Positions 25,892 to 33,806 of a stretch of DNA of 64,000 nt are shown piece by piece. The stretch is from positions 372,001-436,000 of the forward strand of contig NZ_RAQM01000007.1 in the NCBI RefSeq assembly GCF_003610735.1. The letters run 5' to 3'. The notes beneath the pieces were generated by a model. That model worked only from the letters and a program-made list of their open reading frames with translations. It did no database searches and had not been told where the DNA came from. The first letter of the stretch is position 1. Every line of letters begins with the position of its first letter. The DNA comes from Tenacibaculum lutimaris. GTDB taxonomy: Bacteria > Bacteroidota > Bacteroidia > Flavobacteriales > Flavobacteriaceae. The translations under genes and the position numbers were made by a program.

Positions 25892-27847
25892 ATGAGAATA
25901 AGACGAGTTTCAGATTGGTTACCTACTACAAATAAGGAGGTTAAGTTACGTGGATGGGATGAATTGGATGTAATTCTATTCAGTGGAGATGCATATGTAG
26001 ATCATCCATCATTTGGACCTGCAGTAATTGGACGTATTTTAGAGAGTTACGGCTTGCGTGTGGCAATTGTTCCGCAACCAAGTGTACATGATAATTTACA
26101 AGATTTTGAGAAGTTGGGTACGCCAAGGTTATTCTTTGCGGTAACAGGTGGTTGTATGGATCCGATGGTAAGTAATTATACAGCAAGCAAACGTCGCCGT
26201 GATAAAGATGCCTATACTCCGAATGGAGATAAAGGGTTCAGACCTGATTATGCAACTTCGGTATATTCAAAAATTTTAAAAGAAAAGTTTCCTGATGTTC
26301 CAGTATTAATTGGAGGAATTGAAGCTTCTCTTCGCCGTGTTACACATTACGATTACTGGTCCGATAAACTATTACCAACGATTTTAGAAACTTCTAAAGC
26401 CGATATGTTAGTATACGGAATGGGAGAGCAACCGTTGCGAGAAATTGTAGAGCTATTACAAAAAGGTGTTCCGTTTTCGAGTTTAAAAACCATTAAGCAA
26501 ACAGCAGTTTTATTAAAGGAAGGAGAAAGTGTTCCAAAGAATAAGAATTGGGAAGATGTAGAAATCAGTTCGCATGAAACCTGTTTGAAAGATAAGAAAG
26601 CGTATGCTTCTAACTTTAAAGTGATAGAGCAGGAGTCAAACAAACTATATGCACGTCGTATTTTTCAAAAAGTTGGAAATAAAAAGTTGATGATCAACCC
26701 GCCGTTTCCAACAATGACGGAGGAAGAAATTGATGCTTCATTCGATTTGCCTTATACACGATTACCACATCCAAAATATAACAAACGTGGACCAATACCT
26801 GCGTTTGAAATGATTAAGTTTTCTATCAATATTCACCGTGGATGTTTTGGAGGCTGTAGCTTTTGTACCATTTCTGCTCATCAAGGAAAGTTTATTGCGA
26901 GTAGAAGTCAAGAATCTGTATTAAAGGAAGTAGATCAGGTTGCCCAAATGGATGATTTTAAAGGGTATTTATCTGATATCGGAGGTCCTTCAGCGAATAT
27001 GTACAAAATGAAAGGGAAAGTACAAGCGATTTGTGACAAATGTGTTGCACCGTCGTGTATTTCACCTGTAATTTGTAGTAATTTGGATACTTCGCATAAA
27101 CCATTAACGGAGTTATATCAAGCTGTTGATGCACATCCGAAGGTGAAAAAATCATTTATAGGTAGTGGAATTCGACATGATATGTTAGTGCCTGAATTCA
27201 ATAAAAATGCTGATCCTAAGGAGTTAGATGCATATACTGAAGAGGTAATGACTAAACACGTTTCTGGGCGATTAAAAGTTGCGCCAGAACATACTTCTGA
27301 TCCAGTATTAAAATTGATGCGTAAACCGTCGTTTAAATACTTCCATTTATTTAAAGAACGTTTTGATCGCATCAATGTAAAAAAGAAATTAAAGCTTCAG
27401 TTAATACCATATTTCATTTCAAGTCACCCAGCTTGTGAGGCGGAAGATATGGCAAATTTGGCGGCAGAAACGAAAGATATGGGCTTCCAATTAGAGCAAG
27501 TTCAAGGATTTACGCCAACGCCTATGACGGTTGCTACGGTAATTTATTATAGCGGATATCATCCATATACATTAAAAGAAGTAAAAACTCCGAAAACTAA
27601 AAAGGAGAAGGAAGATCAGCACAAGTTTTTCTTTTGGTATAAAAAAGAAAACAAGCAATGGATAAAAGATACTTTGAGCAAAGTTGGACGTACCGATTTA
27701 TTAAAAAAATTATTGCCAGAAGATACTTCTTGGCGTAAAAATAAAGCAGGAAAAGCTAAAAATACGTTTGATGATACAGTAACATATAAAAAGACTGATA
27801 AGCCTTCGAGAAGAAAAAACAAAGGTTTTAAAAAGAAAAGAAGATAA
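25892..27847 (+). CDS. ygiQ: YgiQ-family radical SAM protein
   Basis: This 651-residue protein has an N-terminal domain with DVILFSGDAYVDHPSFG (about residues 27-43). The radical SAM cluster motif is RGCFGGCSFCTIS (CxxxCxxC, about residues 318-325). A second Cys set (AICDKCVAPSCISPVIC) lies downstream. The C-terminus is a Lys/Arg-rich tail. YgiQ is widespread and its exact reaction is not settled. The gene is a single unit, ended by a hairpin shared with the convergent gene. Confidence 0.92.
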   Translation: MRIRRVSDWLPTTNKEVKLRGWDELDVILFSGDAYVDHPSFGPAVIGRILESYGLRVAIVPQPSVHDNLQDFEKLGTPRLFFAVTGGCMDPMVSNYTASKRRRDKDAYTPNGDKGFRPDYATSVYSKILKEKFPDVPVLIGGIEASLRRVTHYDYWSDKLLPTILETSKADMLVYGMGEQPLREIVELLQKGVPFSSLKTIKQTAVLLKEGESVPKNKNWEDVEISSHETCLKDKKAYASNFKVIEQESNKLYARRIFQKVGNKKLMINPPFPTMTEEEIDASFDLPYTRLPHPKYNKRGPIPAFEMIKFSINIHRGCFGGCSFCTISAHQGKFIASRSQESVLKEVDQVAQMDDFKGYLSDIGGPSANMYKMKGKVQAICDKCVAPSCISPVICSNLDTSHKPLTELYQAVDAHPKVKKSFIGSGIRHDMLVPEFNKNADPKELDAYTEEVMTKHVSGRLKVAPEHTSDPVLKLMRKPSFKYFHLFKERFDRINVKKKLKLQLIPYFISSHPACEAEDMANLAAETKDMGFQLEQVQGFTPTPMTVATVIYYSGYHPYTLKEVKTPKTKKEKEDQHKFFFWYKKENKQWIKDTLSKVGRTDLLKKLLPEDTSWRKNKAGKAKNTFDDTVTYKKTDKPSRRKNKGFKKKRR

Positions 27848-27850
27848 AAG

Positions 27851-27877
27851 AAAAATCCGCTATAAAGCGGATTTTTT
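27851..27877. terminator. Bidirectional terminator between convergent genes
   Basis: AAAAATCCGCT (27851-27861) pairs with AGCGGATTTTT (27866-27876) and has runs of A and T on both sides. It serves the YgiQ-type gene and the convergent 84-residue gene. Confidence 0.88.
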
Positions 27878-28131
27878 TATGCTTCGTTTTCTAAACGGTT
27901 TCTTTTCATTTCAAAAGCTTCGGAAGCTTGTTTTATAATAGTTAAGGTGTCGGAAGCTCTTACCATAACTTTTTCTAGTTCCTTATCAAGATCTTTTGAT
28001 TGTATGTCAAATAATTGAACTTCTACCACACCGATTTTTTCGATTAAACTTTTTTGTGTGTTTTTAATGTCTTCCATTTTTACCAAAACAGCGTTCATCG
28101 TATCTAGTCTTTTTTGTTCTTGATCTGTCAT
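27877..28131 (-). CDS. Small coiled-coil protein of unknown function
   Basis: This 84-residue protein has no signal peptide or membrane segment. Heptad-like spacing (LDTMNAVLVKMEDIKNTQKS, then LIEKIGVVEVQLFDIQSKDL) suggests an elongated helical or coiled-coil protein. I do not recognise the family. It is 98 bp from the SLATT-like gene on the same strand. Confidence 0.6.
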   Translation of the reverse strand: MTDQEQKRLDTMNAVLVKMEDIKNTQKSLIEKIGVVEVQLFDIQSKDLDKELEKVMVRASDTLTIIKQASEAFEMKRNRLENEA

Positions 28132-28229
28132 AATTTTAATTTTTGATTTCTCATAATATATGAAAAAATCAAGAGTTAAACAAATTGACTATTTTGTAAT
28201 TGGTTGTTTTTTAGGTTTGTAAATTGGAT

Positions 28230-28682
28230 TTAGCCATTGGTTTCATCAAGCCTAAGTTCTTTCCATTTATAATTCCCCTTATCAATTATTGATTGAAATT
28301 CTTTATGAGTTTTAATGAGAAAATCGGTGTTGTTTTTTTCTTCGTCAGAAACTAATTTAACTTTTAATAAAAGCTCTTTTAAGTTATCTCTACTTTCACC
28401 ATAGTTAACCCATAATTGCTTGTGGTTGTAAAAACCATCCCAAGCAGCTAAAACAGTACTTAAAGCACTAAAAAATAACGTTAGTATTTTGATAGCTGTT
28501 GTGTTGCTGGTAAAGTCATCACCAATAGCAACTAAAATGGTGACTATTGCTGTAGAAACAGCGATAGTTATATATATTCTGAAAGCTTTTTTCTTATTTT
28601 CTTTACTTCTAGAAGAAGTTAATAGATACATTTTCTCGATTTCTTCTTGGAGGATTTCAAAACGAGATTGATTATTTTTCAT
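28230..28682 (-). CDS. SLATT/DUF4231-like two-helix membrane protein
   Basis: This 150-residue protein has a charged N-terminal helix (FEILQEEIEKMYLLTSSRSKENKKKAF), then two adjacent membrane helices (about residues 33-51 and 62-80, ending in LAAWDGFYNHKQLW). A charged C-terminal helical region follows (YGESRDNLKELLLKVKLVSDE). This is the layout of SLATT/DUF4231 proteins, some of which are pore-type effectors in nucleotide-based immunity. No partner cyclase, SMODS or SLOG gene is visible nearby, so its role may be unrelated. The family call is from pattern only. Confidence 0.6.
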   Translation of the reverse strand: MKNNQSRFEILQEEIEKMYLLTSSRSKENKKKAFRIYITIAVSTAIVTILVAIGDDFTSNTTAIKILTLFFSALSTVLAAWDGFYNHKQLWVNYGESRDNLKELLLKVKLVSDEEKNNTDFLIKTHKEFQSIIDKGNYKWKELRLDETNG

Positions 28683-28739
28683 AGTTAGTTGATTCTTTGT
28701 TCAAACATATTCAAAAAATTAAATAAGACAAAATAAAGG

Positions 28740-29117
28740 CTAATCATCCTTATTTTTTAACTTAGATTTTAGCTTACCTAAAGGTGTTTTTTGATTGTCT
28801 TTTTGTAGGGTAAATTGAACAATTTTAGCAGTAAAGGCAACAAATGTTCCGATAGACAGAAAGGTATATATTATTGTAAATATTTTACTAATATTATGAG
28901 TAGGGACAAAATCTCCATAACCTACGGTAGCCATCGTCATTACAGAAAAATATAAGGAATCTACAACTTCCCAATGTTCAATTTTGTTATAAAATATGGT
29001 AGAACTCGTTAGTAGAATAGAAAGGAAAAAGAATAAATATCTAAATTCAGTATCTTTTTTAATACCTATAAATACAAGTTTGCAAAAGCGATAAAAGTTG
29101 ATAAAGAACGAAATCAT
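28740..29117 (-). CDS. Two-transmembrane potassium channel
   Basis: This 125-residue protein has an outer helix at about residues 27-42, a pore helix with SLYFSVMTMATVGYGDF and the selectivity filter TVGYGD at 64-69. The inner helix is at about 78-100 (IFTIIYTFLSIGTFVAFTAKI), followed by a short Lys-rich tail. There is no RCK or other regulatory domain, so this is a minimal K+ channel assembled as a tetramer. It lies 40 bp downstream of the sigma factor gene on the same strand, but no functional link is evident. Confidence 0.88.
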   Translation of the reverse strand: MISFFINFYRFCKLVFIGIKKDTEFRYLFFFLSILLTSSTIFYNKIEHWEVVDSLYFSVMTMATVGYGDFVPTHNISKIFTIIYTFLSIGTFVAFTAKIVQFTLQKDNQKTPLGKLKSKLKNKDD

Positions 29118-29156
29118 AATTAAAAAATAAGTTAGAAGAAAAGTTGAATATATAAC

Positions 29157-29696
29157 TTACTTACAAACTTTACAATCTTCTTTGTCTTGAATTTCGCCTA
29201 CTAATTTCCCTTCTTCGTTAAGTGAGAATCCACAGCAATCCATAAAACCTTGAGCAATTAGTTTTCGAGCACGTTGAATTTGAGATTTTGTAGTAGGTAA
29301 ATTTTGTTTTAAAGTATTAGCGACTTCTTGTTGTTTTAAGCCTTTTATGTCTGATAAAAATAGCGGATCTCTATATTTTTTGGGTAAGCTTTGTAAGATA
29401 CCGCGTAAGCAATCTTTTTCGGTATGTTCGTGCTCTTTTTCATCTATTTGAGTTTCAAAATTGTTTAATTCAACAGTTTGATTAGTACTTTTGAAGTAAT
29501 CCATCATAGTATTACGAGCAATTGTAAAAATCCACGGTTTTAATTTAGTAATATCCTTTAGGGTATGAAGTTTCGTATGAACTTTAATAAATGTTTCTTG
29601 TAGCAAATCATCAGTCACAGTAGTATCTTTCACTTTACTTAAAATAAAGTGCTTTACATCATCTGCGTATTTTTTCCAAACTTGTTGCGTTGTCAT
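29157..29696 (-). CDS. ECF-type sigma factor with Cys-rich C-terminus (SigZ-like)
   Basis: This 179-residue protein has sigma region 2 (about residues 10-75, with LLQETFIKVHTKLH and PWIFTIARNTMMDYF) and region 4 (about 95-150, ILQSLPKKYRDPLFLSDIKGLKQQEVA). The linker has HEH at 89-91 and Cys96. The tail beyond region 4 carries Cys154-Cys155 and a CKVC pair at 175-178. Known CorE-type ECF sigma factors use a Cys-rich tail to sense metals without an anti-sigma factor; this could be similar (inference). No anti-sigma gene is adjacent. It sits beside a Cys-rich peptide gene and a DUF3703 gene that share an upstream motif. Confidence 0.82.
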   Translation of the reverse strand: MTTQQVWKKYADDVKHFILSKVKDTTVTDDLLQETFIKVHTKLHTLKDITKLKPWIFTIARNTMMDYFKSTNQTVELNNFETQIDEKEHEHTEKDCLRGILQSLPKKYRDPLFLSDIKGLKQQEVANTLKQNLPTTKSQIQRARKLIAQGFMDCCGFSLNEEGKLVGEIQDKEDCKVCK

Positions 29697-29788
29697 CCTA
29701 TAAATTTACGAAAAATGCCACGCTGAATAAAACGAATATTTTGTTTTCATTGTATTCAGAGTGACAAGAATTTTAAAAGTTGATTTAA

Positions 29789-29893
29789 TTAACAGTTACA
29801 GTTGTTACATGTGCAGTTTTCACATGTGCAATTTGAGCAGTCACCTGTTTTACATCCTTCGCAAGTACAAGTACATTGATTTTTATTTTTCAT
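29789..29893 (-). CDS. 34-residue metallothionein-like peptide with 11 cysteines
   Basis: ATG at 29891-29893 and stop at 29789-29791 give MKNKNQCTCTCEGC followed by KTGDCSNCTCENCTCNNCNC. Cysteines are at 7, 9, 11, 14, 19, 22, 24, 27, 29, 32 and 34, in CxC and CxxC spacing, with no aromatic or hydrophobic core. This composition is that of a metallothionein-like metal-binding peptide. A two-box element (TGCATC, 17 bp, GTCTG) lies about 30 bp upstream. It has no obvious Shine-Dalgarno sequence. It lies between the sigma factor and DUF3703 genes on the same strand. Confidence 0.8.
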   Translation of the reverse strand: MKNKNQCTCTCEGCKTGDCSNCTCENCTCNNCNC

Positions 29894-29922
29894 GATATTA
29901 TCTGTTTTTTGTTTTCATATAA

Positions 29923-29950
29923 CAGACAAGAAAAAGTGTAAAAAGATGCA
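29923..29950 (-). promoter_or_regulatory. Two-box element upstream of the Cys-rich peptide gene
   Basis: On the minus strand TGCATC (29945-29950) is followed after exactly 17 bp by GTCTG (29923-29927). The same pair with the same spacing occurs upstream of the DUF3703 gene. Box order and spacing suit an ECF-type -35/-10 promoter. Confidence 0.6.
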
Positions 29951-29957
29951 TTTATTG

Positions 29958-30293
29958 TCAAAAATATTTTTGAAGTTCTTTTCTAACAGGAATAGGTTTA
30001 ATTGCAGATATGTTAGAGCCACCTGTATTTCCTGTAGGTACCCAAATTAAAGTAAATAAAATTGAAGCTATAATTCTGAAAAATTGACCAACAATTTCTT
30101 TAAGACTATATGTTTTTATTCCGTAGACTAACATCCAGTAATGAGATAAAGTGTGCCTGTAAACATGTTTTTGTCCTAAAATATGAGCATTCTCTAAATG
30201 ATAAAAAGACACCTGAAAGTGTTTACTTTTAAGTGCCTTTTTAGCTAAAGTTAATTGTTTGTAAAATTGTTGTTTTCGCTGTAGTTGTGTCAT
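29958..30293 (-). CDS. DUF3703-family protein
   Basis: This 111-residue protein matches DUF3703 as I remember it: HLENAHILGQKHVYRHTLSHYWML (about residues 48-71 in two parts), then IVGQFFRIIASILFTLIWVPTGNTGGSN and IKPIPVRKELQ. The His-rich helix HxxxAHxLGQ...H...H and the VPxGNTGG loop are the family's hallmarks. The function is not established; from memory such genes often lie with metal-resistance genes. One hydrophobic stretch may be buried or membrane-associated. It is upstream of the Cys-rich peptide gene and carries the same two-box element. Confidence 0.85.
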   Translation of the reverse strand: MTQLQRKQQFYKQLTLAKKALKSKHFQVSFYHLENAHILGQKHVYRHTLSHYWMLVYGIKTYSLKEIVGQFFRIIASILFTLIWVPTGNTGGSNISAIKPIPVRKELQKYF

Positions 30294-30313
30294 TATTTGT
30301 TGATTTTATAAAT

Positions 30314-30341
30314 CAGACTACAACGAAAAGAAAAAGATGCA
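30314..30341 (-). promoter_or_regulatory. Two-box element upstream of the DUF3703 gene
   Basis: On the minus strand TGCATC (30336-30341) then 17 bp then GTCTG (30314-30318), about 20 bp upstream of the ATG. TTTTT follows TGCATC in both copies. It falls in the short gap after the amidohydrolase gene, whose stop is at 30345. Confidence 0.62.
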
Positions 30342-30344
30342 TTT

Positions 30345-31958
30345 TTAATTTACTTTTTCTCCGTTTATATAGGTTGCTAAAACCTTTGTATTTGGAATTT
30401 CTTTTCCGTCAATCGTCATGATATCTTTATCTAAGATAATAAAATCAGCTACCTTACCAACTTCGATACTTCCTTTTTCTTTTTCTTCAAAGTTTGCATA
30501 AGCATTCCAAATGGTCATTCCTTTTAAAGCATTTTCTCTAGATAAAGAGTTTTCCATTTGATAACCTTTTTCGGGATATCCTTTTAAATCTTTTCTGATG
30601 GTTGCTGCGTAAAATGTATATAATGGACTTACATGTTCAATAGGAAAGTCCGTTCCTAAGGCAACTTTTCCGTATTCTTTTAATAAATCATTATAAGCAT
30701 AAGCACCTTTGATTCTATCTGACCCTACACGGTCTTCTGCCCAATACATATCTGAAGTAGCATGAGTCGGTTGAATAGACGGAAGCACATTTTTAAATAG
30801 ATTAAAGTCTTTTGTATCTACTATTTGAGCGTGCTCAATACGCCAACGTCTATCATTTTTGTTTTTTAATACTTCGTTGTAGGTTTTTAACATCACGTAA
30901 TTTGCAGAATCTCCAATAGCATGGGTGTTCATTTGATAGTCTGAATCTGCAATTCTTTTCGCTACTTTTTGTAAATTTTCGTACGAATTAACTAAAGCAC
31001 CAAAATGCCCTTTTTTATCAGAATATTCATCTTTAAGAGCCGCTCCTCGAGATCCTAGAGCGCCGTCAGAATAAACCTTTACAGAACGAACGTTTAATCT
31101 ATTAGTTTTAATGATGCCTTTGTTGAGGTAGTAATCAAGGTTTTTTTGATTGTTTGAAATCATAGCGTAGATACGCATTTTTAAATCACCCGATTGTTGT
31201 AAGCTGTCAATTAATTCAATAACTTCTTTATCTAAACCGGCATCGTCAACGGTTGTTAATCCTAAATCAAAACAGATTTTTTCAGCATCTTTTAACGCTT
31301 GAATCTGTTCCCTTTTTGATGGTTTCGGATTATTGATAAAATTCATTGCATTATCAATAAGTACTCCTGTTAGTTTACCATCTTTTTTTATAAACTCACC
31401 ACCATCTACTTTAGAATCGGTAGTAATTCCAGCTAAATCAATAGCAGCTTGATTTACTAACATAGCATGACCATCAATCCTGCGAATAGCTACTGGGGTA
31501 TTAGGGAAAATACTGTCTAACTTTTTTTTGGTAGGGAATTCTTTTACTTCCCAGTCGTTTTGGTCCCAACCACGACCTGTGATATAAGTGGTGTTTTTCT
31601 CTTTTTGAAAATCTATTAAACGTTGTAGTACTTCATCATAACTTTCTGTTCCTACCAGGTTTACTTTTTGCTGTTGTAAGCCCAAACCATAAAAATGACA
31701 ATGTGCATCAATAAAGCCAGGATAAATAGCACCGTTATTTGCATCAACAGTATTTAAAGAAGTGTATTTTTCTTGAATTTCTTCATTGCTTCCTATGGCT
31801 ATAAACTTTCCATCTCTTATAGCAAAGCTTTCTACTTTGTCAAAATTAGTATTCACAGTGTAAGCATTTGCATTGATGACAAGCAAGTCTACTTTTTCTT
31901 TAGGTTTACAAGAAAACAATAGGCTAAAAGCTAGTAATGGAAGTAGTACTTTTTTCAT
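30345..31958 (-). CDS. Exported amidohydrolase (YtcJ-like), lipoprotein
   Basis: This 537-residue protein has a lipoprotein signal (LLPLLAFSLLFSCKPK, Cys 17). The amidohydrolase fold starts with DLLVINANAYTVN, and the first metal motif is PGFIDAHCHFYG at about residues 80-91. Later come VYSDGALGSRGA (containing the conserved Asp-Gly), MNTHAIGD and WRIEHAQIV. The closing strand is VADFIILDKDIM. Relatives hydrolyse amide or urea-type bonds in diverse substrates. The DoxX-like gene starts right at its beginning (shared base at 31958). Confidence 0.88.
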   Translation of the reverse strand: MKKVLLPLLAFSLLFSCKPKEKVDLLVINANAYTVNTNFDKVESFAIRDGKFIAIGSNEEIQEKYTSLNTVDANNGAIYPGFIDAHCHFYGLGLQQQKVNLVGTESYDEVLQRLIDFQKEKNTTYITGRGWDQNDWEVKEFPTKKKLDSIFPNTPVAIRRIDGHAMLVNQAAIDLAGITTDSKVDGGEFIKKDGKLTGVLIDNAMNFINNPKPSKREQIQALKDAEKICFDLGLTTVDDAGLDKEVIELIDSLQQSGDLKMRIYAMISNNQKNLDYYLNKGIIKTNRLNVRSVKVYSDGALGSRGAALKDEYSDKKGHFGALVNSYENLQKVAKRIADSDYQMNTHAIGDSANYVMLKTYNEVLKNKNDRRWRIEHAQIVDTKDFNLFKNVLPSIQPTHATSDMYWAEDRVGSDRIKGAYAYNDLLKEYGKVALGTDFPIEHVSPLYTFYAATIRKDLKGYPEKGYQMENSLSRENALKGMTIWNAYANFEEKEKGSIEVGKVADFIILDKDIMTIDGKEIPNTKVLATYINGEKVN

Positions 31959-32317
31959 TAGTGTGTATAAATTAAATAAGCGATATATAATAGTAAAAAT
32001 TGAAGAGGAACTCTTATAATAGCTGTTTTCTTAGATCCAATAGCTGGTTTTTCTCTGAAAACATCCCAAATGTGGATTGGTAAGAAAATCCACATAAGTA
32101 TAAACATAGCTAAAGCTGCTTGTTTGTTGGTTTGACTGATTAGTAATCCTATACCAATTGCTAACTCTAATAAGCCAGCTATATAATTTACAACTAATTT
32201 TGGAAGAAAATTAGGGATAAATCGATTGAAAATTTTAGGCTTTACAAAGTGCATAATTCCTGCAAAGGCAAAAAATACTCCAAATAAGAATCTTAAGACT
32301 ATGATAAGAGTATCCAT
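31958..32317 (-). CDS. DoxX-like membrane protein
   Basis: This 119-residue protein has four predicted membrane segments (IIVLRFLFGVFFAFAGIMHF at 4-23, then LLELAIGIGLLIS, AALAMFILMWIFLPIHIWDVF and LQFLLLYIAYLIY). FAGxxHF...FIPxFLP is typical of the DoxX/SURF4-like family. The function is not known. It overlaps the amidohydrolase start by one base and follows the M28 peptidase by 3 bp, so the three genes form a tight operon. Confidence 0.8.
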   Translation of the reverse strand: MDTLIIVLRFLFGVFFAFAGIMHFVKPKIFNRFIPNFLPKLVVNYIAGLLELAIGIGLLISQTNKQAALAMFILMWIFLPIHIWDVFREKPAIGSKKTAIIRVPLQFLLLYIAYLIYTH

Positions 32318-32320
32318 GGA

Positions 32321-33757
32321 TTAAGGTTTTAGAGTTTCTTCGTTGTATAAATATTTATCCATTAAATATATAATACTAGCCATAGAAGCACTTCCTAATT
32401 CTAATTCGCGTTTATTAACCTTATCAAAAGTGTCTGTAGCTGCATGATGATAATCGAAATAGCGTTGCGAATCTGGTCGGTAACCTACTAAGGTAACATG
32501 GTCGTCTTTTAAAGGGCCAATATCAGCGCCACCACCACCAGCAGTAATATCGTGTAAACCGTAAGGAGCTAAGAGTTTTTTCCAGCTTTGTACAAGCTGT
32601 AAGTTTCTTTTATTCGCATCAATAGAAAAACCTCTTGGCGTGTGTCCACCTGCATCAGATTCTAAAGCACCAATGTGTAGTTCACCATTTTCTTTTGCTA
32701 AACGAGCATATTCAGTAGCGCCACGTAAACCGTTTTCTTCATTCATAAAAAAGACAATTCGGATGGTGTTTTTAGGTTTGATATTATTCTTTTTGAATAA
32801 ATAAGCAACTTCTAATGACTGTACAATTCCGGTTCCGTCATCGTGTGCACCCTCACCTAAATCCCAAGAATCTAAATGTCCGCCAACAACCATTATTTTA
32901 TCAGGATATTCACTTCCTTTAATTTCACCAACTACATTGTGAGAAGGAGCGTCTGGAAGGTTTTTACAGCTTTGTTTAAAGTAAAATTGTAAGTTCGGAT
33001 TTTCTTTTAAATGCTTGCTCAAATTTTCTGCAGCACGAGAACTAATAGCTGCTGCAGGAATATATTCTTCTTTTGGAATATCACCATACCCCATAGAACC
33101 TGTATGTGGATAATCGTCAATTCCGTTGGTCATAGAACGAACAATGACTGCTTTCGCTCCAAATTTCCCAACTATAGAAGCTCCTCCATAGCGTTGACTT
33201 ACGCAACCTCCATAAGCTTGAAAGGTATTGATGAGTGTATTATCAAAAGCACCGTTAAAGAATACAATTTTCCCGTTAGCTTTATCTCCTAAATTTTTGG
33301 CTTCTTCAATGTTTTTAACTTCAATAACTTGTGCAGTAATTCCGTTAGTTGGAGTTGCAATTGAACCTCCTAAGGCACAAATAGGAACATTGATTTTTTC
33401 TCCGTTGAATTCATAATTAGCTATTTCTTTTTCACCTCGCACCCAATGTGGTACCATAATAGGCTGTAGCCAAACAGAATCTAAACCAACTTCTTTCATC
33501 AATTTTTCTCCCCAAATCACCGATTTTGCTGCTCCTTCAGATCCTGATAAACGGCTTCCGATATTTTGAGTTAGGTCACGTAACCACTCGTATGATTTTC
33601 CTTCAGTTAATGCGGAATTAAATAGTTGTTTTACTTGAACAGAGTCTTGTTTGTAGGCTGTTTTATTATAGGTTGTAGTTTGTAAGTCTTGCTTTTGTTC
33701 TGTTTTACAAGCAAAGCAGAAGATGCTTGCTGTAAGTAGAAAGGTTAGTTTTTTCAT
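32321..33757 (-). CDS. M28-family zinc exopeptidase, lipoprotein
   Basis: This 478-residue protein has a lipoprotein signal (TFLLTASIFCFACKTE, Cys 17). A PA-type insert domain lies in the middle. The M28 active site has GGHLDSWDLGEGAHDDGTG, with the His and the bridging Asp ligands. The catalytic Glu pair is in FFMNEENGLRGA, and ESDAGGHTPRG and YDYHHAATDT-like (FDYHHAATDTFDKV) segments give the remaining ligands. It acts as a secreted aminopeptidase or glutamyl carboxypeptidase-like enzyme. It heads the operon with DoxX and the amidohydrolase. Confidence 0.9.
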   Translation of the reverse strand: MKKLTFLLTASIFCFACKTEQKQDLQTTTYNKTAYKQDSVQVKQLFNSALTEGKSYEWLRDLTQNIGSRLSGSEGAAKSVIWGEKLMKEVGLDSVWLQPIMVPHWVRGEKEIANYEFNGEKINVPICALGGSIATPTNGITAQVIEVKNIEEAKNLGDKANGKIVFFNGAFDNTLINTFQAYGGCVSQRYGGASIVGKFGAKAVIVRSMTNGIDDYPHTGSMGYGDIPKEEYIPAAAISSRAAENLSKHLKENPNLQFYFKQSCKNLPDAPSHNVVGEIKGSEYPDKIMVVGGHLDSWDLGEGAHDDGTGIVQSLEVAYLFKKNNIKPKNTIRIVFFMNEENGLRGATEYARLAKENGELHIGALESDAGGHTPRGFSIDANKRNLQLVQSWKKLLAPYGLHDITAGGGGADIGPLKDDHVTLVGYRPDSQRYFDYHHAATDTFDKVNKRELELGSASMASIIYLMDKYLYNEETLKP

Positions 33758-33806
33758 ATTATAGTGTAAATTAGGGAGATAAATCTACACAAAAAAGAAT
33801 AAAAAC

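Noticed and set aside
28230..28682. SLATT-like gene as part of a CBASS-type defence system
   Set aside because: No cyclase, SMODS, SLOG or other defence gene is found within several kilobases on either side.
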